Source: Oleiharenicola sp. (GTDB lineage Bacteria; Verrucomicrobiota; Verrucomicrobiia; Opitutales; Opitutaceae). Taken from it: DNA of 64,000 nt. Position numbers and translations under genes: made by a program. Below, one piece after another: positions 37,701 through 46,351 of the stretch (within the stretch, counting starts at the first letter, position 1; each line of letters begins with the position of its first letter). The stretch is taken from the NCBI GenBank assembly GCA_025363455.1, contig JANYDW010000038.1, positions 124,001-188,000 of the forward strand. Reading direction: 5' to 3'. A model generated the notes under the pieces. The model searched no databases. It saw nothing but the letters and a program-made list of their open reading frames with translations, and was not told the DNA's origin.

Positions 37701-37812
37701 TAAGCTTGAACGCCGGCCAAAAGACTTTCCGGGAGTGGCCAATCGTCAGTCCAAGCTGACATCTCACGAAACCATTTTCTCGGGCGGGAATACTAAGTAT
37801 ATGAATACACAT
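34756..37812 (-). CDS. giant surface protein: beta-helix-like N-terminus, three Ig-like domains, thrombospondin-3-type calcium repeats
   Basis: A 1018-residue secreted or surface protein. AAAAAGGTG just before the ATG at 37812 supports this start despite a long N-terminal region before the hydrophobic YLIWALMGLAPAAHA. Residues about 60-330 are rich in LNGS/LNGG turns (VTLNGGVNMTGD, TLTMNGGSQFIG) suggesting stacked beta-strands as in some pilus-associated proteins. Three Ig-like repeats follow (DADGTIAKVEFYEGTTKLGE and two near copies), then a lectin-like region, then thrombospondin type 3-like Asp-rich repeats (DADKDGMDDAWE, DTDGDGLSDAQE, DTDGDGLPDGWE, DPDGDGLTNLQE). Adhesin or surface-structure role is inferred from domains and from its place right behind the secretin gene. 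Confidence 0.8.
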   Translation of the reverse strand: MCIHILSIPARENGFVRCQLGLTIGHSRKVFWPAFKLSTRVHYLIWALMGLAPAAHAQLTAGTAITRHAPTLNGSIEGSIQQTTPENVTLNGGVNMTGDLLVPGIPTVQLNGTAIYGGTLDGIGTAIPTNYTVKLNGSATLRHVVRRTNAIDLPVVAAPPSPAGIRSVTLNSSTDSPGNFGTLKNLTLTSNIGQVMVPPGTYGNLSAGAGSGFTLGVVGATTPSIYNFQSLALNSNSSFQVVGPVVVTLIGDLSASATMGSAAHPEWLKLRLANGGLTIAGQRIVYALLEAPNGTLTMNGGSQFIGTVASDRLTVNGSAILRVLSPPSTNQSPTINLTAPTEGTSYTAPAAFSLSATAADADGTIAKVEFYEGTTKLGEDVSAPYSFSVSGRGAGSYTYSAQATDDLGATGNSSAITVTVTSPNRPPVVTLTAPADGALYTAPVTLTLTATATDADGTVAKVEFYQGTTKIGDDFTAPYACTTGSLAPGTYEFSARAFDNVGAVGTSPVTTVTAIAPNQAPAVALTAPSNGTSFVAPANLTLEATATDPDGIVAKVQFYQGAIFLGEDLAAPFTFPLTLNSPGSYNYLARAIDNSGSATDSAPVTVTITDNPTPALPYLAGFEAAEGYTLGPISGQKGWTASSSSVVTNADFSSGAQSVLLPGNTPPLVLAHAFAAHPGQAVVFVDLFTLPQAAVDVASSARLATLNTTQVAFVRAGATGVFYAFNGDGAGGGSWQASLASVPVDAAGFATHWVRVTMRVDYMAQKWDLYVGGKLAAADLGLAQNSQTAIGSFTLTGQAAAPTLMDEFLAAFDNPIFVDADKDGMDDAWEVAHGLNPALNDRNGDLDGDGLTNIQEYLRGTNPNSADTDGDGLSDAQELALGTNPTNADTDGDGLPDGWENQHGLNPLSGADAALDPDGDGLTNLQEYQAGSDPADFFNAVAPLVTSLNNGGPGPNDELVLTVRKPDGTPWPNAPATFQITSGNRRISAVHGGPDYTTFIETRADANGVATVYLEPIP

Positions 37813-37815
37813 AAA

Positions 37816-39669
37816 TCACCTTTTTGTGGCCCTGAGTTGATCCTGACTTGGAGGGGGGACGGAAGACTGGGTCTGGATTTGTGACTCCCGATTGGCGGTC
37901 CGTGACGCCAGATTCCGCAGTGAACCGCCGGGGTTCACCAGATTGGCCGTCACGAAAATGAGCAGGTTTCGCTTCTGCGTGCTCTCGCCCTTGCTCCGGA
38001 ACAGGCGTCCGATGATCGGTACGCTCCCCAGAACGGGGATCTTATCGTTTATCTTTTTCACGTCCTCGCGGGTAAGGCCGCCCATAATGAGCGTCGCCCC
38101 ATCCCAGATTGTGACCTTGGTTGTCACTTCGCGCACAGCGAAGATCGGCTGGTAGAAGCCCGGAGGCACCGTGACGGTCGTGCCACCCGAGATGGCGATG
38201 CTTGGACCGCCGTATTCCACGAACCCTTCGAACTCTGTGACCTTCGGATTCAGGTCGAGACTGATGCTATGAACATCTTCCTCCACCGTAGGAGTGACTC
38301 TGAGTTCAACCCCGACATTGCGCGTCGTGAAATCCTGTGGTGTACCCGATGTGATTGAGACGCCGGCAGAACCGCCACCCGATAGGCTTCCGGTGCCGAC
38401 CTGACTCTGAATTTGCCCATAACTCTGCGGATATCGCAATTCCTGCGCCACCGTGATGGTTGCCTGATTACCCGAGAGCACGGTGAGCTTCGGCGCACTC
38501 AACAACTCGGTGCCGCTCTTCTGCGCGAGGGCCCGCACGATAGCGTTCACATCAAACTCACCGATTATGCCCGTAATACTGGCCAAGGGTGCGGCCGATG
38601 AGGCCAGCAACACGCCCCCGGGTATGCTCGGGGCGGACGCGGGCAGATTCAAACCGCCGGGCGGCTGGCCATCTCCCGCAATGGATATTTGCTGTGCGGT
38701 GGTCGCGTTCCGGAACGCATCGGCCAATGTCCGGGTGACTCCGTTGCCTGTGGTGTAAGCCGCTTGCGAGCCACTGTGCTGTGTGGCCTTAGTGGCGAGG
38801 TTCCATTGTACCCCGAGTTCCTCGAGGGCACCCTGCTGAACTTCCATGAACTTGGCTTCAATCTCCACCTGCCGTACCTCGTGATAGCGGAGGAGGATGT
38901 TGCGGATGCGCTCCAAATTGCGCGGGGTCTGCGTGGCAATGAGCTGCGAACCATCAAACGCGAGGCTGCTGCCCGGCACGCTCTCGAAGTTGACGCCGGC
39001 CAACTGCAGAAAAGCGCGGATCGCCTGTCCCTCGCTGTCAACATTGGCTGGTGGGGCCGTCGTTCCGCTGCTCTGCGTCGCCGCTTTACCGGTCATGCGC
39101 AGCACCGTCGAACGCGAGACGGGGAAGAACCGGGTATCCAACGCGGCCTGCACCCCACCCGGCCGCACGACAACAGCGTCGGCCTGGACCTCATATTGGT
39201 AGCCGACCGCATCGGTGATGAAATCGAGCACCCGTTTCAGCGACAGGTTGCGCAGGGTGAGATTGACGATGGGATTGGTGCCTGCCTGGTCGACGAGAAC
39301 GAGGTTAACGCCTTTTGGTTCCTGGCCCGTGTGGTCAAACTCCTGCGAGACCAGGCTCAGGGTGTTCACAACCCGGCTCAGTTCCATCCCGCTGAAATTG
39401 ACGCTCGGCAGCACAATGGCATCGAGCTTGGTCGATAGGGGTGACGACGTCGTCGCTTCCGCCGGCCCTTGTGCTGTCTCACCGTTGATTGCCGGTCGTC
39501 GCCAGGCTTGGTCGACATCATCGATCAACTGCACGGTGGTGCTCGCGCGTTCGCCGGCGATGCGCTTGGAGAAAATGTCCGTCTCAGGAGTGCCAGTCTC
39601 GTGTGCAGCCACGGCTCGCCCGAGGGCCAGAAACCAAACTAGGACGTGAATGCGAACAGGAGATTTCAT
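37816..39669 (-). CDS. secretin (PilQ/GspD-like outer-membrane pore, Amuc_1098-like)
   Basis: A 617-residue outer-membrane secretin subunit. A signal peptide (VLVWFLALGRAVA) is followed by N-domains; one reads VNLTLRNLSLKRVLDFITDAVGYQY, the secretin/TonB short N-terminal fold. A further N-domain-like segment contains IATQTPRNLERIRNILLRYHE. The C-terminal secretin domain shows VEIEAKFMEVQQGALEELGV, SAPKLTVLSGNQATI and the signature INDKIPVLGSVPIIGRLF followed by KRNLLIFVTANLV. ATG at 39669 begins the signal peptide. Order and neighbours match a PilM-N-O-P-Q arrangement. Similarity to Akkermansia Amuc_1098 is from memory, not a search. Confidence 0.9.
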   Translation of the reverse strand: MKSPVRIHVLVWFLALGRAVAAHETGTPETDIFSKRIAGERASTTVQLIDDVDQAWRRPAINGETAQGPAEATTSSPLSTKLDAIVLPSVNFSGMELSRVVNTLSLVSQEFDHTGQEPKGVNLVLVDQAGTNPIVNLTLRNLSLKRVLDFITDAVGYQYEVQADAVVVRPGGVQAALDTRFFPVSRSTVLRMTGKAATQSSGTTAPPANVDSEGQAIRAFLQLAGVNFESVPGSSLAFDGSQLIATQTPRNLERIRNILLRYHEVRQVEIEAKFMEVQQGALEELGVQWNLATKATQHSGSQAAYTTGNGVTRTLADAFRNATTAQQISIAGDGQPPGGLNLPASAPSIPGGVLLASSAAPLASITGIIGEFDVNAIVRALAQKSGTELLSAPKLTVLSGNQATITVAQELRYPQSYGQIQSQVGTGSLSGGGSAGVSITSGTPQDFTTRNVGVELRVTPTVEEDVHSISLDLNPKVTEFEGFVEYGGPSIAISGGTTVTVPPGFYQPIFAVREVTTKVTIWDGATLIMGGLTREDVKKINDKIPVLGSVPIIGRLFRSKGESTQKRNLLIFVTANLVNPGGSLRNLASRTANRESQIQTQSSVPPPSQDQLRATKR

Positions 39670-39679
39670 AGGTCGGAAA

Positions 39680-40594
39680 TCATGGATTGGCTGCGGCCAC
39701 GTCGGTGGTCGGTTTCGGGGCAAGGGGCTTGGAGAGTGCCTCTTTTCCGGTGACCTGGCCCACCGGGCGCAAGGACCGCATCTCAGGCACGGTCAGGCTG
39801 GTTGACGTCCGGGCAATGACCACCTCGACGGGATTTAGTTGAATGCGCTCGACGCGATAGACGGCCTCATCGCAGGAGAAAGTGTCACCCTCGTGCAATT
39901 CGCGCGCCCCATCCGTCTCGCCCACCCTATTGAAAACCGCCAGCGGCGTGTCAGTGAGCTTTCGCGTCCGGCTGTCGAGTACTACCTCGGTGCCCGCAAT
40001 CTCATCCTGTAGCACCGCCAAGGCCGCGACCTCGTAGACCGGCCCCTGGGCGCCGCCCTCAATCGCAACTTTGCGCACATCAAAGCTCTTTAAGGTCAGG
40101 GCCAGAGTTTCAAAACGGTGGCCCGGACGCGCCAGTATGGTCTCCGATGAATGCGGAGTGGCGAAGGCCGCCTGGTAATCACCCGGTTTGCCAAAGTACC
40201 CGACCAGCTGCAGTCGATAGGGTTCTATTTTCACCGACAGCAGCTGCAACCCGGGCTCCGCAGCCACCGGCTTGGCGGGAGCGTGCGGTGATGCGACCTC
40301 AAACGACTGCGCGACCCGATTGTAGATGATGACCGGCGGAGTGAAGACCTCGTATAGCCAATCGCTGCCTCGGGATTGCGCGGGCGGCTTGGACCAGAGG
40401 GCCCCGGGGGCGTGGGGCAAAGGCCATTGCGTGGTCGCATAGGCCGGCCCCGACAAGGCCGGCCGGATCAGTTCGCGATGCAAACTTCGAATGTCGGCCT
40501 GCTGGCGCCAAAACCAGACCACACTCGCCCCCGTCATCACCAGCGCCACGGTGAACACGATCCTCTCATATATCCGCTTGATCAGATGAGTCAT
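39680..40594 (-). CDS. bitopic inner-membrane protein of the secretin complex (PilP-like position, Amuc_1099-like)
   Basis: A 304-residue protein with one N-terminal transmembrane helix (IVFTVALVMTGASVVWFW, about residues 12-29) and a large periplasmic part. That part includes LQLVGYFGKPGDYQAAF, an OB- or HR-like beta region comparable in position to PilP/GspC, which bridge inner-membrane components to the secretin N-domains. The C-terminal part contains SLRPVGQVTGKEAL. It overlaps the upstream gene by 4 bp (ATGA) and is 10 bp before the secretin gene. Assignment rests mainly on topology and gene order. Confidence 0.7.
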   Translation of the reverse strand: MTHLIKRIYERIVFTVALVMTGASVVWFWRQQADIRSLHRELIRPALSGPAYATTQWPLPHAPGALWSKPPAQSRGSDWLYEVFTPPVIIYNRVAQSFEVASPHAPAKPVAAEPGLQLLSVKIEPYRLQLVGYFGKPGDYQAAFATPHSSETILARPGHRFETLALTLKSFDVRKVAIEGGAQGPVYEVAALAVLQDEIAGTEVVLDSRTRKLTDTPLAVFNRVGETDGARELHEGDTFSCDEAVYRVERIQLNPVEVVIARTSTSLTVPEMRSLRPVGQVTGKEALSKPLAPKPTTDVAAANP

Positions 40595-41481
40595 GGCGCA
40601 GCGGCGGGGTTTGGTGCCAGACGGGCAAGTTCAAGGATGACACCAAACTGCAAAATCCCCGGCTTCACCAGGGGCACGGGCACAGCGGAGGGCGATGGCA
40701 GAGCCGGTACGCGAGTCAGGCTATCGGCGACCCGTGGCCCCACCTCCACGCTTCGCACCACAACCGGCTGACAACCGGTGCCAAGGTGGTTGAGAAACAG
40801 GCGGAGCGCCTCGGTCTGTCCCGTGAACTCCAAGCGAAAAGCCTCACCTTCAATCAACCCCGGTTGCCGCAAGGACAACGTGCGGTCCAATTCAAAGAAG
40901 TCGTCTGTCCTGTAACGCTGGTCTCGCACCGCATCCGTCTTGGGCCGTTCACGCCGCACCGCCAACAAGGCCTGGGGATGTGATTCCAGCAAGGTTTCCA
41001 CCAGATACTGAATCGCGAGCCGTTGACGGTGAATGGTGGCGATTTGCTCGACCGCCGGCCCCTCATTGGTGTGTGCGGCAAAACCGAAGTTCTCGTCCGG
41101 CCTCAGCCCCACCTGGGCCTGACCAGCCTTGGCCCGCAGTTGGCCGATGAAATCTGTCAGCTCGAAGAACGCATCAATTGACCGGACCGGCGGCGGCGTG
41201 GTCAACCGGCCGGCTCCATCGCCTTGCAGCAGCGAACGCCATTCGGCGAGAGCCCGGTTGGCTGAGAACAACGCGGTGGAAACGGCCGCCTCGCTCTCCG
41301 GACTCAAGACCGGGGAATGCCGCGCTAGTGAATCCCGCTCCTGTTTTTTCTGCTGCAGGGCCGACAGGGCCTGCGCCGCTTCAGCTCGCGATCTCAGTAG
41401 CAACCAACTTTCCCCGGCCACCAAGGCAAGGCAGATGGTAGCGGTTGGAACGAGCAGGGGTAATGCGGTCAGGTGTTTCAT
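40591..41481 (-). CDS. PilO-like pilus-complex protein (Amuc_1100-like)
   Basis: A 296-residue protein with an N-terminal membrane anchor (LLVPTATICLALVAGESWLL), then a coiled coil (RAEAAQALSALQQKKQERDSL, roughly residues 32-52) and a periplasmic alpha/beta region with LAIQYLVETLLESHP and LRLFLNHLG. This topology is that of PilO and of Akkermansia Amuc_1100, the abundant outer-membrane protein known for host signalling. Relationship is inferred from operon position and architecture; sequence similarity was not computed. Gap to the PilM-PilN gene is 2 bp. Confidence 0.7.
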   Translation of the reverse strand: MKHLTALPLLVPTATICLALVAGESWLLLRSRAEAAQALSALQQKKQERDSLARHSPVLSPESEAAVSTALFSANRALAEWRSLLQGDGAGRLTTPPPVRSIDAFFELTDFIGQLRAKAGQAQVGLRPDENFGFAAHTNEGPAVEQIATIHRQRLAIQYLVETLLESHPQALLAVRRERPKTDAVRDQRYRTDDFFELDRTLSLRQPGLIEGEAFRLEFTGQTEALRLFLNHLGTGCQPVVVRSVEVGPRVADSLTRVPALPSPSAVPVPLVKPGILQFGVILELARLAPNPAAAP

Positions 41482-41483
41482 GG

Positions 41484-43049
41484 TCAGAGGGGATGCGCCA
41501 GACTTCGAACGAGGATGAAATCAAACCGCAGAAGGCCCGGTTGGCTGTGGTCAATGCGTTCACTTTCGATCGCCGTGACGTCCGGCATGCTGGCGATCCC
41601 GGCCAGCAGGTCCTTGACCCGGTTGTTGGTTTCCGGGCTCCCGTTGGCCGCAAAACCTGTCCGGTCGAGCATGCACCCGGATATGGCAATTTTCAGCGAC
41701 CCACCCACCTCTGGCGGGATCAGCTTCATTTTGTCGAGCCAGACATCCTCCCCCTTGACCAACTGCTCCTGCAAGCCGGCGAATAGCTGGAGCCAGGCGG
41801 TCCGCCGTTCGTGTACTGATTGAAGCTGAGCCACCCGGACCTGGAGTTGATGCAATTGGGCCAGATCCGTCTGGATGCGCGCTGCCCGTCCGCGCAAGGG
41901 GACCACGACCTTCTCTATGGCGCTTAGTTTCGTCCGCGCGGCGGCCGCCATCTGCCGGTAATGCAGGATCGGTGGCAGCAGCGCGGTCACCACCAGCAGT
42001 GCCGCCGCGATCAACCAAGGCTGGCGCCGACGCAGGCTCGCGCGCTGGCGAAGCGGCGGCGGCAAAAGATTCAGTGCCGGCTGGTCCCGCAGTAGTACGA
42101 TCGCGGCCGCGCCGATCAGATCGGTCAGTGCACCCGGAACCGTCTCAACGGAGGCGAACCCCGGAGTAAATTCGACGGCGCTTTGCGCATCGAAACGCTG
42201 CACTGGAATTCCCAGCCTGACAGTTAGCGCCTCGCCGAAGCCAACCAGCCGGGCGCTATTGCCGGTCAGGAAGACCTGTACTGGACTAGCCAGACCTCCC
42301 TCCCGCGCAAAATGCTGCACAGTGCGGCTGATTTCCTGCGTCAGCCATGCGACGAGCGAGTCTGTCGACTCCCGGGGCTCATATTCTTTGTTTTCTTCGG
42401 GCTGCTGGGTGACGTTGGGGCCGCCCAGGACCAGCGTGCGCGCCGCAAACCGGGTGCCTTCGACCTGGAGCAAGGTTGTCGAGCGCTCGCCCAGATTTAG
42501 AATCAGTACCGGTTGCGCGAGTATTGGCAGCCCCAGTCGGAACGCGGCCCGGGTGGCCAACACGGATGGAAGAATTCGGGCTGGTTCGATTCCCGCCGCC
42601 GCCACGGCCACGCAGAGTTGATCGATGATCTCCCGCTTGGCTGCCACCACCATGACTTCTTCCTCCGTATCACGCCGGCCAGAATCCACAGAATCCCAGA
42701 CCATCTCCGTCGGTGCGTGCGGAATTGCCTGTTCAGCTTCGAAGCGGATGATTTGGGTCCGTCTCGCCGCGTCCACTCGCGGAACCTTGATCTGCTTTGT
42801 CAGAGTCAAATGGGCTGGCAGCACCAGCACTGCGGGCCCGTTCCACTGACGCCTGGCATTGAGAGCGCGTAATGCTGTTGCGGTGTGCTCCAACCATTTG
42901 TCTTCACCGACGTTCCCGGCCGGAAAGGACTCCACCGCCAGGTGGACGCATCGCAAACGCCCTCCACTCGACCGAAATATTCCTAAAGTGACACTCGTAG
43001 CCCCACAGTGGAGAACCGTGGTATCTAGGGATGAAAAAACGGGCAGCAT
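41484..43049 (-). CDS. PilM-PilN fusion protein (Amuc_1101-like, GspL-like architecture)
   Basis: A 521-residue protein. Residues about 1-335 form an actin-like ATPase fold of PilM type: VTLGIFRSSGG, KVPRVDAARRTQIIRFEAEQ, the ILNLGERSTTLLQV beta-hairpin and VQVFLTGNSARLVG. A transmembrane helix follows (WLIAAALLVVTALLPPILHY, about residues 350-370), then a coiled coil (RTKLSAIEKVV, LHQLQVRVAQLQSV) and a ferredoxin-like PilN-type periplasmic domain (GEDVWLDKMKLIPPEVGG). In type IV pili PilM and PilN are separate and interact; here they are one chain, like GspL in type II secretion. First gene of the nine-gene array. Confidence 0.85.
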   Translation of the reverse strand: MLPVFSSLDTTVLHCGATSVTLGIFRSSGGRLRCVHLAVESFPAGNVGEDKWLEHTATALRALNARRQWNGPAVLVLPAHLTLTKQIKVPRVDAARRTQIIRFEAEQAIPHAPTEMVWDSVDSGRRDTEEEVMVVAAKREIIDQLCVAVAAAGIEPARILPSVLATRAAFRLGLPILAQPVLILNLGERSTTLLQVEGTRFAARTLVLGGPNVTQQPEENKEYEPRESTDSLVAWLTQEISRTVQHFAREGGLASPVQVFLTGNSARLVGFGEALTVRLGIPVQRFDAQSAVEFTPGFASVETVPGALTDLIGAAAIVLLRDQPALNLLPPPLRQRASLRRRQPWLIAAALLVVTALLPPILHYRQMAAAARTKLSAIEKVVVPLRGRAARIQTDLAQLHQLQVRVAQLQSVHERRTAWLQLFAGLQEQLVKGEDVWLDKMKLIPPEVGGSLKIAISGCMLDRTGFAANGSPETNNRVKDLLAGIASMPDVTAIESERIDHSQPGLLRFDFILVRSLAHPL

Positions 43050-43209
43050 AGTGAAGCAGCCCGTTCACAATTGGCCCGACCAGGCAGGCAACATATCCGA
43101 ACACTGAGAAATAATATTCTTCGAAAACCACCTAAATTCTGGTGATTTTGCTGTGGGATTGCCGCGGCGAATAGCAGGCGACCCTCTCTCACCTCTGTAA
43201 ATGCAGATC

Positions 43210-44328
43210 CTACGGCTTCTTTTCTGGAATAGGATTTTCCGGTTTTGGATTCGTAGTCACGGCCGGTGCTGCAGAAACGGTGGTAGCCTTGGTCTCCGCC
43301 CGGCCTTCCGCCTTCGCCAGGCCAAGCCAGAGCTGCCCGCGGGCGTCGCCCCGGGCGGCCGCGAGACGGTAGTTGTCGGCGGCGGCGGCCAGGTCGCGCG
43401 TCACATGGATACCGTTTTCCAGCACAAAACCCCGGACGAGGAATGCATCGGCGCCGCGGAGGCCGGATAGCAGTAGACTCCACTTCGCCGTCTCCGCGGG
43501 ATCGTCCTTGGCGGGCGGACCGAGAGGCTCCTTGGCGTGCTTGGTGACCGCTTCAACTTGCTCAGTCATCAGCGCGGCCTTGACCTTGGCGAACGCGACG
43601 GGAGCCGCTGCAGAACCGTTGCCGGACGCGAGGCTCAGCCAAGCGGCGGCGGCCACGGGATCCTTGGTTACGCCGCGGCCTTCCGCATACATCAAGCCGA
43701 GCCAGAGCTGTCCGCGCGCATCGCCGTGTGCCGCCGCGTCACGGTAACTGTCGGCGGCAGTAGCAACATCGCGATTCACATAGATGCCGTTCTCCAGCAG
43801 GAAGCCGCGCACCAGCAGGGCATCGGCCCCGCGCAGACCGGACAGCAGCACACTCCAGTGGATCGTGGCGGCGGGATCCTCGGTCACCTCGACCGGTTCG
43901 AGGCGTCCGCGGGTTTCCGGGGATGCGTTGGCGTCTGCGGGCGCGGCCTTGGCCTTCAAGACCTCAAGGCGGGACTGGGCGTCGGTATTGCCCTGCGCCG
44001 CGGCGGCCTTCAGCCATTTCTCCGCTTCGCGGAGATCGGCCAGTTCATCCGCGGGATCGAGCCCGGCATAGAAATCCCCGAGGGCGTATTGCGCCTCGGC
44101 GTAACCCGACTCGGCTGATTTGCGCAGCCACTTCACGGCCTCGCCGCGGTCCTTGTCGATGCCGTCGCCCACCTTGTATTGCAGGCCAAGGAGAAATTGC
44201 GCCTCGGCATTCCCTTGCTCCGCCGCGGCCTTGACGCGCATCAGGCTCTCCCAAGCCATGGGCCGCATCGCCCAGCCCGGTGCGAGCAGGACGAGGAACA
44301 GCCCCAGCCGGATGATCAACCTGTTCAC
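43210..44328 (-). CDS. exported Sel1-repeat (TPR-like) protein
   Basis: A 372-residue secreted protein with signal peptide LIIRLGLFLVLLAPGWA and Sel1-like repeats: AAEQGNAEAQFLLGLQYKVG, SAESGYAEAQYALGDFYAG, AAAQGNTDAQSRLEVLKA and later copies. An internal duplication of about 60 residues (LLSGLRGADALLVRGFLLEN... and LLSGLRGADAFLVRGFVLEN...) is obvious; the second copy ends in a Pro/Lys-rich tail. Sel1 repeats mediate protein interactions, often in envelope assembly. It lies upstream of the secretin array on the same strand with a 160-bp gap that holds nothing recognisable, so linkage to that system is only possible. Confidence 0.8.
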   Translation of the reverse strand: MNRLIIRLGLFLVLLAPGWAMRPMAWESLMRVKAAAEQGNAEAQFLLGLQYKVGDGIDKDRGEAVKWLRKSAESGYAEAQYALGDFYAGLDPADELADLREAEKWLKAAAAQGNTDAQSRLEVLKAKAAPADANASPETRGRLEPVEVTEDPAATIHWSVLLSGLRGADALLVRGFLLENGIYVNRDVATAADSYRDAAAHGDARGQLWLGLMYAEGRGVTKDPVAAAAWLSLASGNGSAAAPVAFAKVKAALMTEQVEAVTKHAKEPLGPPAKDDPAETAKWSLLLSGLRGADAFLVRGFVLENGIHVTRDLAAAADNYRLAAARGDARGQLWLGLAKAEGRAETKATTVSAAPAVTTNPKPENPIPEKKP

Positions 44329-44393
44329 GGGGTCAAAATGCCGATGTCGCCATTTGTGTCAAAGCCGGGCGTCCGGCGCAGGTATCCGAATTT

Positions 44394-44477
44394 GTCATTG
44401 CGAGGAGCCTGAGAGGGCGACGAAGCAATCCAATCTCGACGGATCGCCACGGCCGGCTGCGCCGGTCTCGCGATGAC
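44394..44477. repeat. REP-like element (GTCATTGCGAGGAGC family)
   Basis: Left arm GTCATTGCGAGGAGCCTGAG with downstream GACGAAGCAATCC; right arm GGATCGCC...GGTCTCGCGATGAC. Imperfect palindrome located between the divergent Sel1 and NUDIX genes. Only copy of this family seen in the window. Confidence 0.8.
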
Positions 44478-44559
44478 GAGGCAAACCGGGACACGGTCCG
44501 TCAGGTCGCAGGTTTTGTTTGCCGGGATTTGGCCAATGGCCACGCTGTTGGGCCAAACG

Positions 44560-45063
44560 ATGTCCTTCGCCCTGCCATACAAGATCAGCGTCCTGGTGTT
44601 CATCGAAAACCTCGCCGGCGAACAGCTCCTGATGCTGCGCGCCAAGCAGCCTAACCTGGGCGTGTGGACACCCATCGGCGGCAAGCTCGAGATGGCGACG
44701 GGAGAATCGCCGCTGCAATGTGCCGTGCGCGAGACCGCAGAGGAGACCGGTCTGGTGGTGCGGGAGGAGGATATGCATCTGTTCGCCATGATCGCGGAGA
44801 AAGCCTATCAGGGTGAGACGCACTGGCTGATGTTCCTGTTCCGCTGCAAGACACCAATTGAGCGCCTTCCGCCCGACATCAAGGAGGGCAGGTTCGCCTT
44901 TTGGTCCCGCGAGGCGATCAAGGGCTTGGCCATCCCCGAAACTGACCAAGCCGCTCTGTGGCCGATTTTCGACAAGTATCGCGAAGGATTCGTATCGTTG
45001 CGGGCCGATTGCTCGGTCTCGCCAATCAAGATCACCATCGAGCAGATCGTTGGCGGACGCTGA
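44560..45063 (+). CDS. NUDIX hydrolase
   Basis: A 167-residue NUDIX-fold pyrophosphohydrolase. The Nudix box is complete: GGKLEMATGESPLQCAVRET then AEETGLVV, giving the G-x5-E-x7-R-E-U-x-E-E-x-G-U pattern with the metal-binding glutamates. Substrate cannot be predicted; the arrangement resembles 8-oxo-dGTP-type or ADP-ribose-type enzymes. The ATG at 44560 is chosen; another ATG at 44536 adds eight residues. The longer frame to 44473 starts inside the palindromic repeat and is unlikely. It precedes pdhA by about 145 bp. Confidence 0.88.
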   Translation: MSFALPYKISVLVFIENLAGEQLLMLRAKQPNLGVWTPIGGKLEMATGESPLQCAVRETAEETGLVVREEDMHLFAMIAEKAYQGETHWLMFLFRCKTPIERLPPDIKEGRFAFWSREAIKGLAIPETDQAALWPIFDKYREGFVSLRADCSVSPIKITIEQIVGGR

Positions 45064-45208
45064 TTTGGGGCCCTCGCAGCCGGCGTTGGTTCCCTGAGGC
45101 AGCACGGGCAAACCGCCGTCAGCCAAATCTTTCGCTTGTCATCGCCCAGTTTTCCCTGAAAGACGGGATCCTTCGCCTCGATATTACTTTGAACTTGAAA
45201 CAATCCCT

Positions 45209-46300
<1,092 letters not shown>

Positions 46301-46304
46301 GCGT

Positions 46305-46345
46305 CGCTTCTACTCACTACCCGCTACTCGCTACTCACTACTTTT
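46305..46345. repeat. low-complexity CTACTC repeats between pdhA and pdhB
   Basis: The sequence reads as near-tandem units CTACTCACTAC, CCGCTACTCG, CTACTCACTAC followed by a T-run. A comparable pyrimidine-rich tract follows pdhB (47331-47463). Confidence 0.65.
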
Positions 46346-46351
46346 TCAGCC

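Noticed and set aside
43050..43209. Regulatory RNA or small gene before the secretin operon
   Set aside because: No convincing promoter, hairpin or open frame beyond short ones; the operon promoter presumably lies here but could not be placed.
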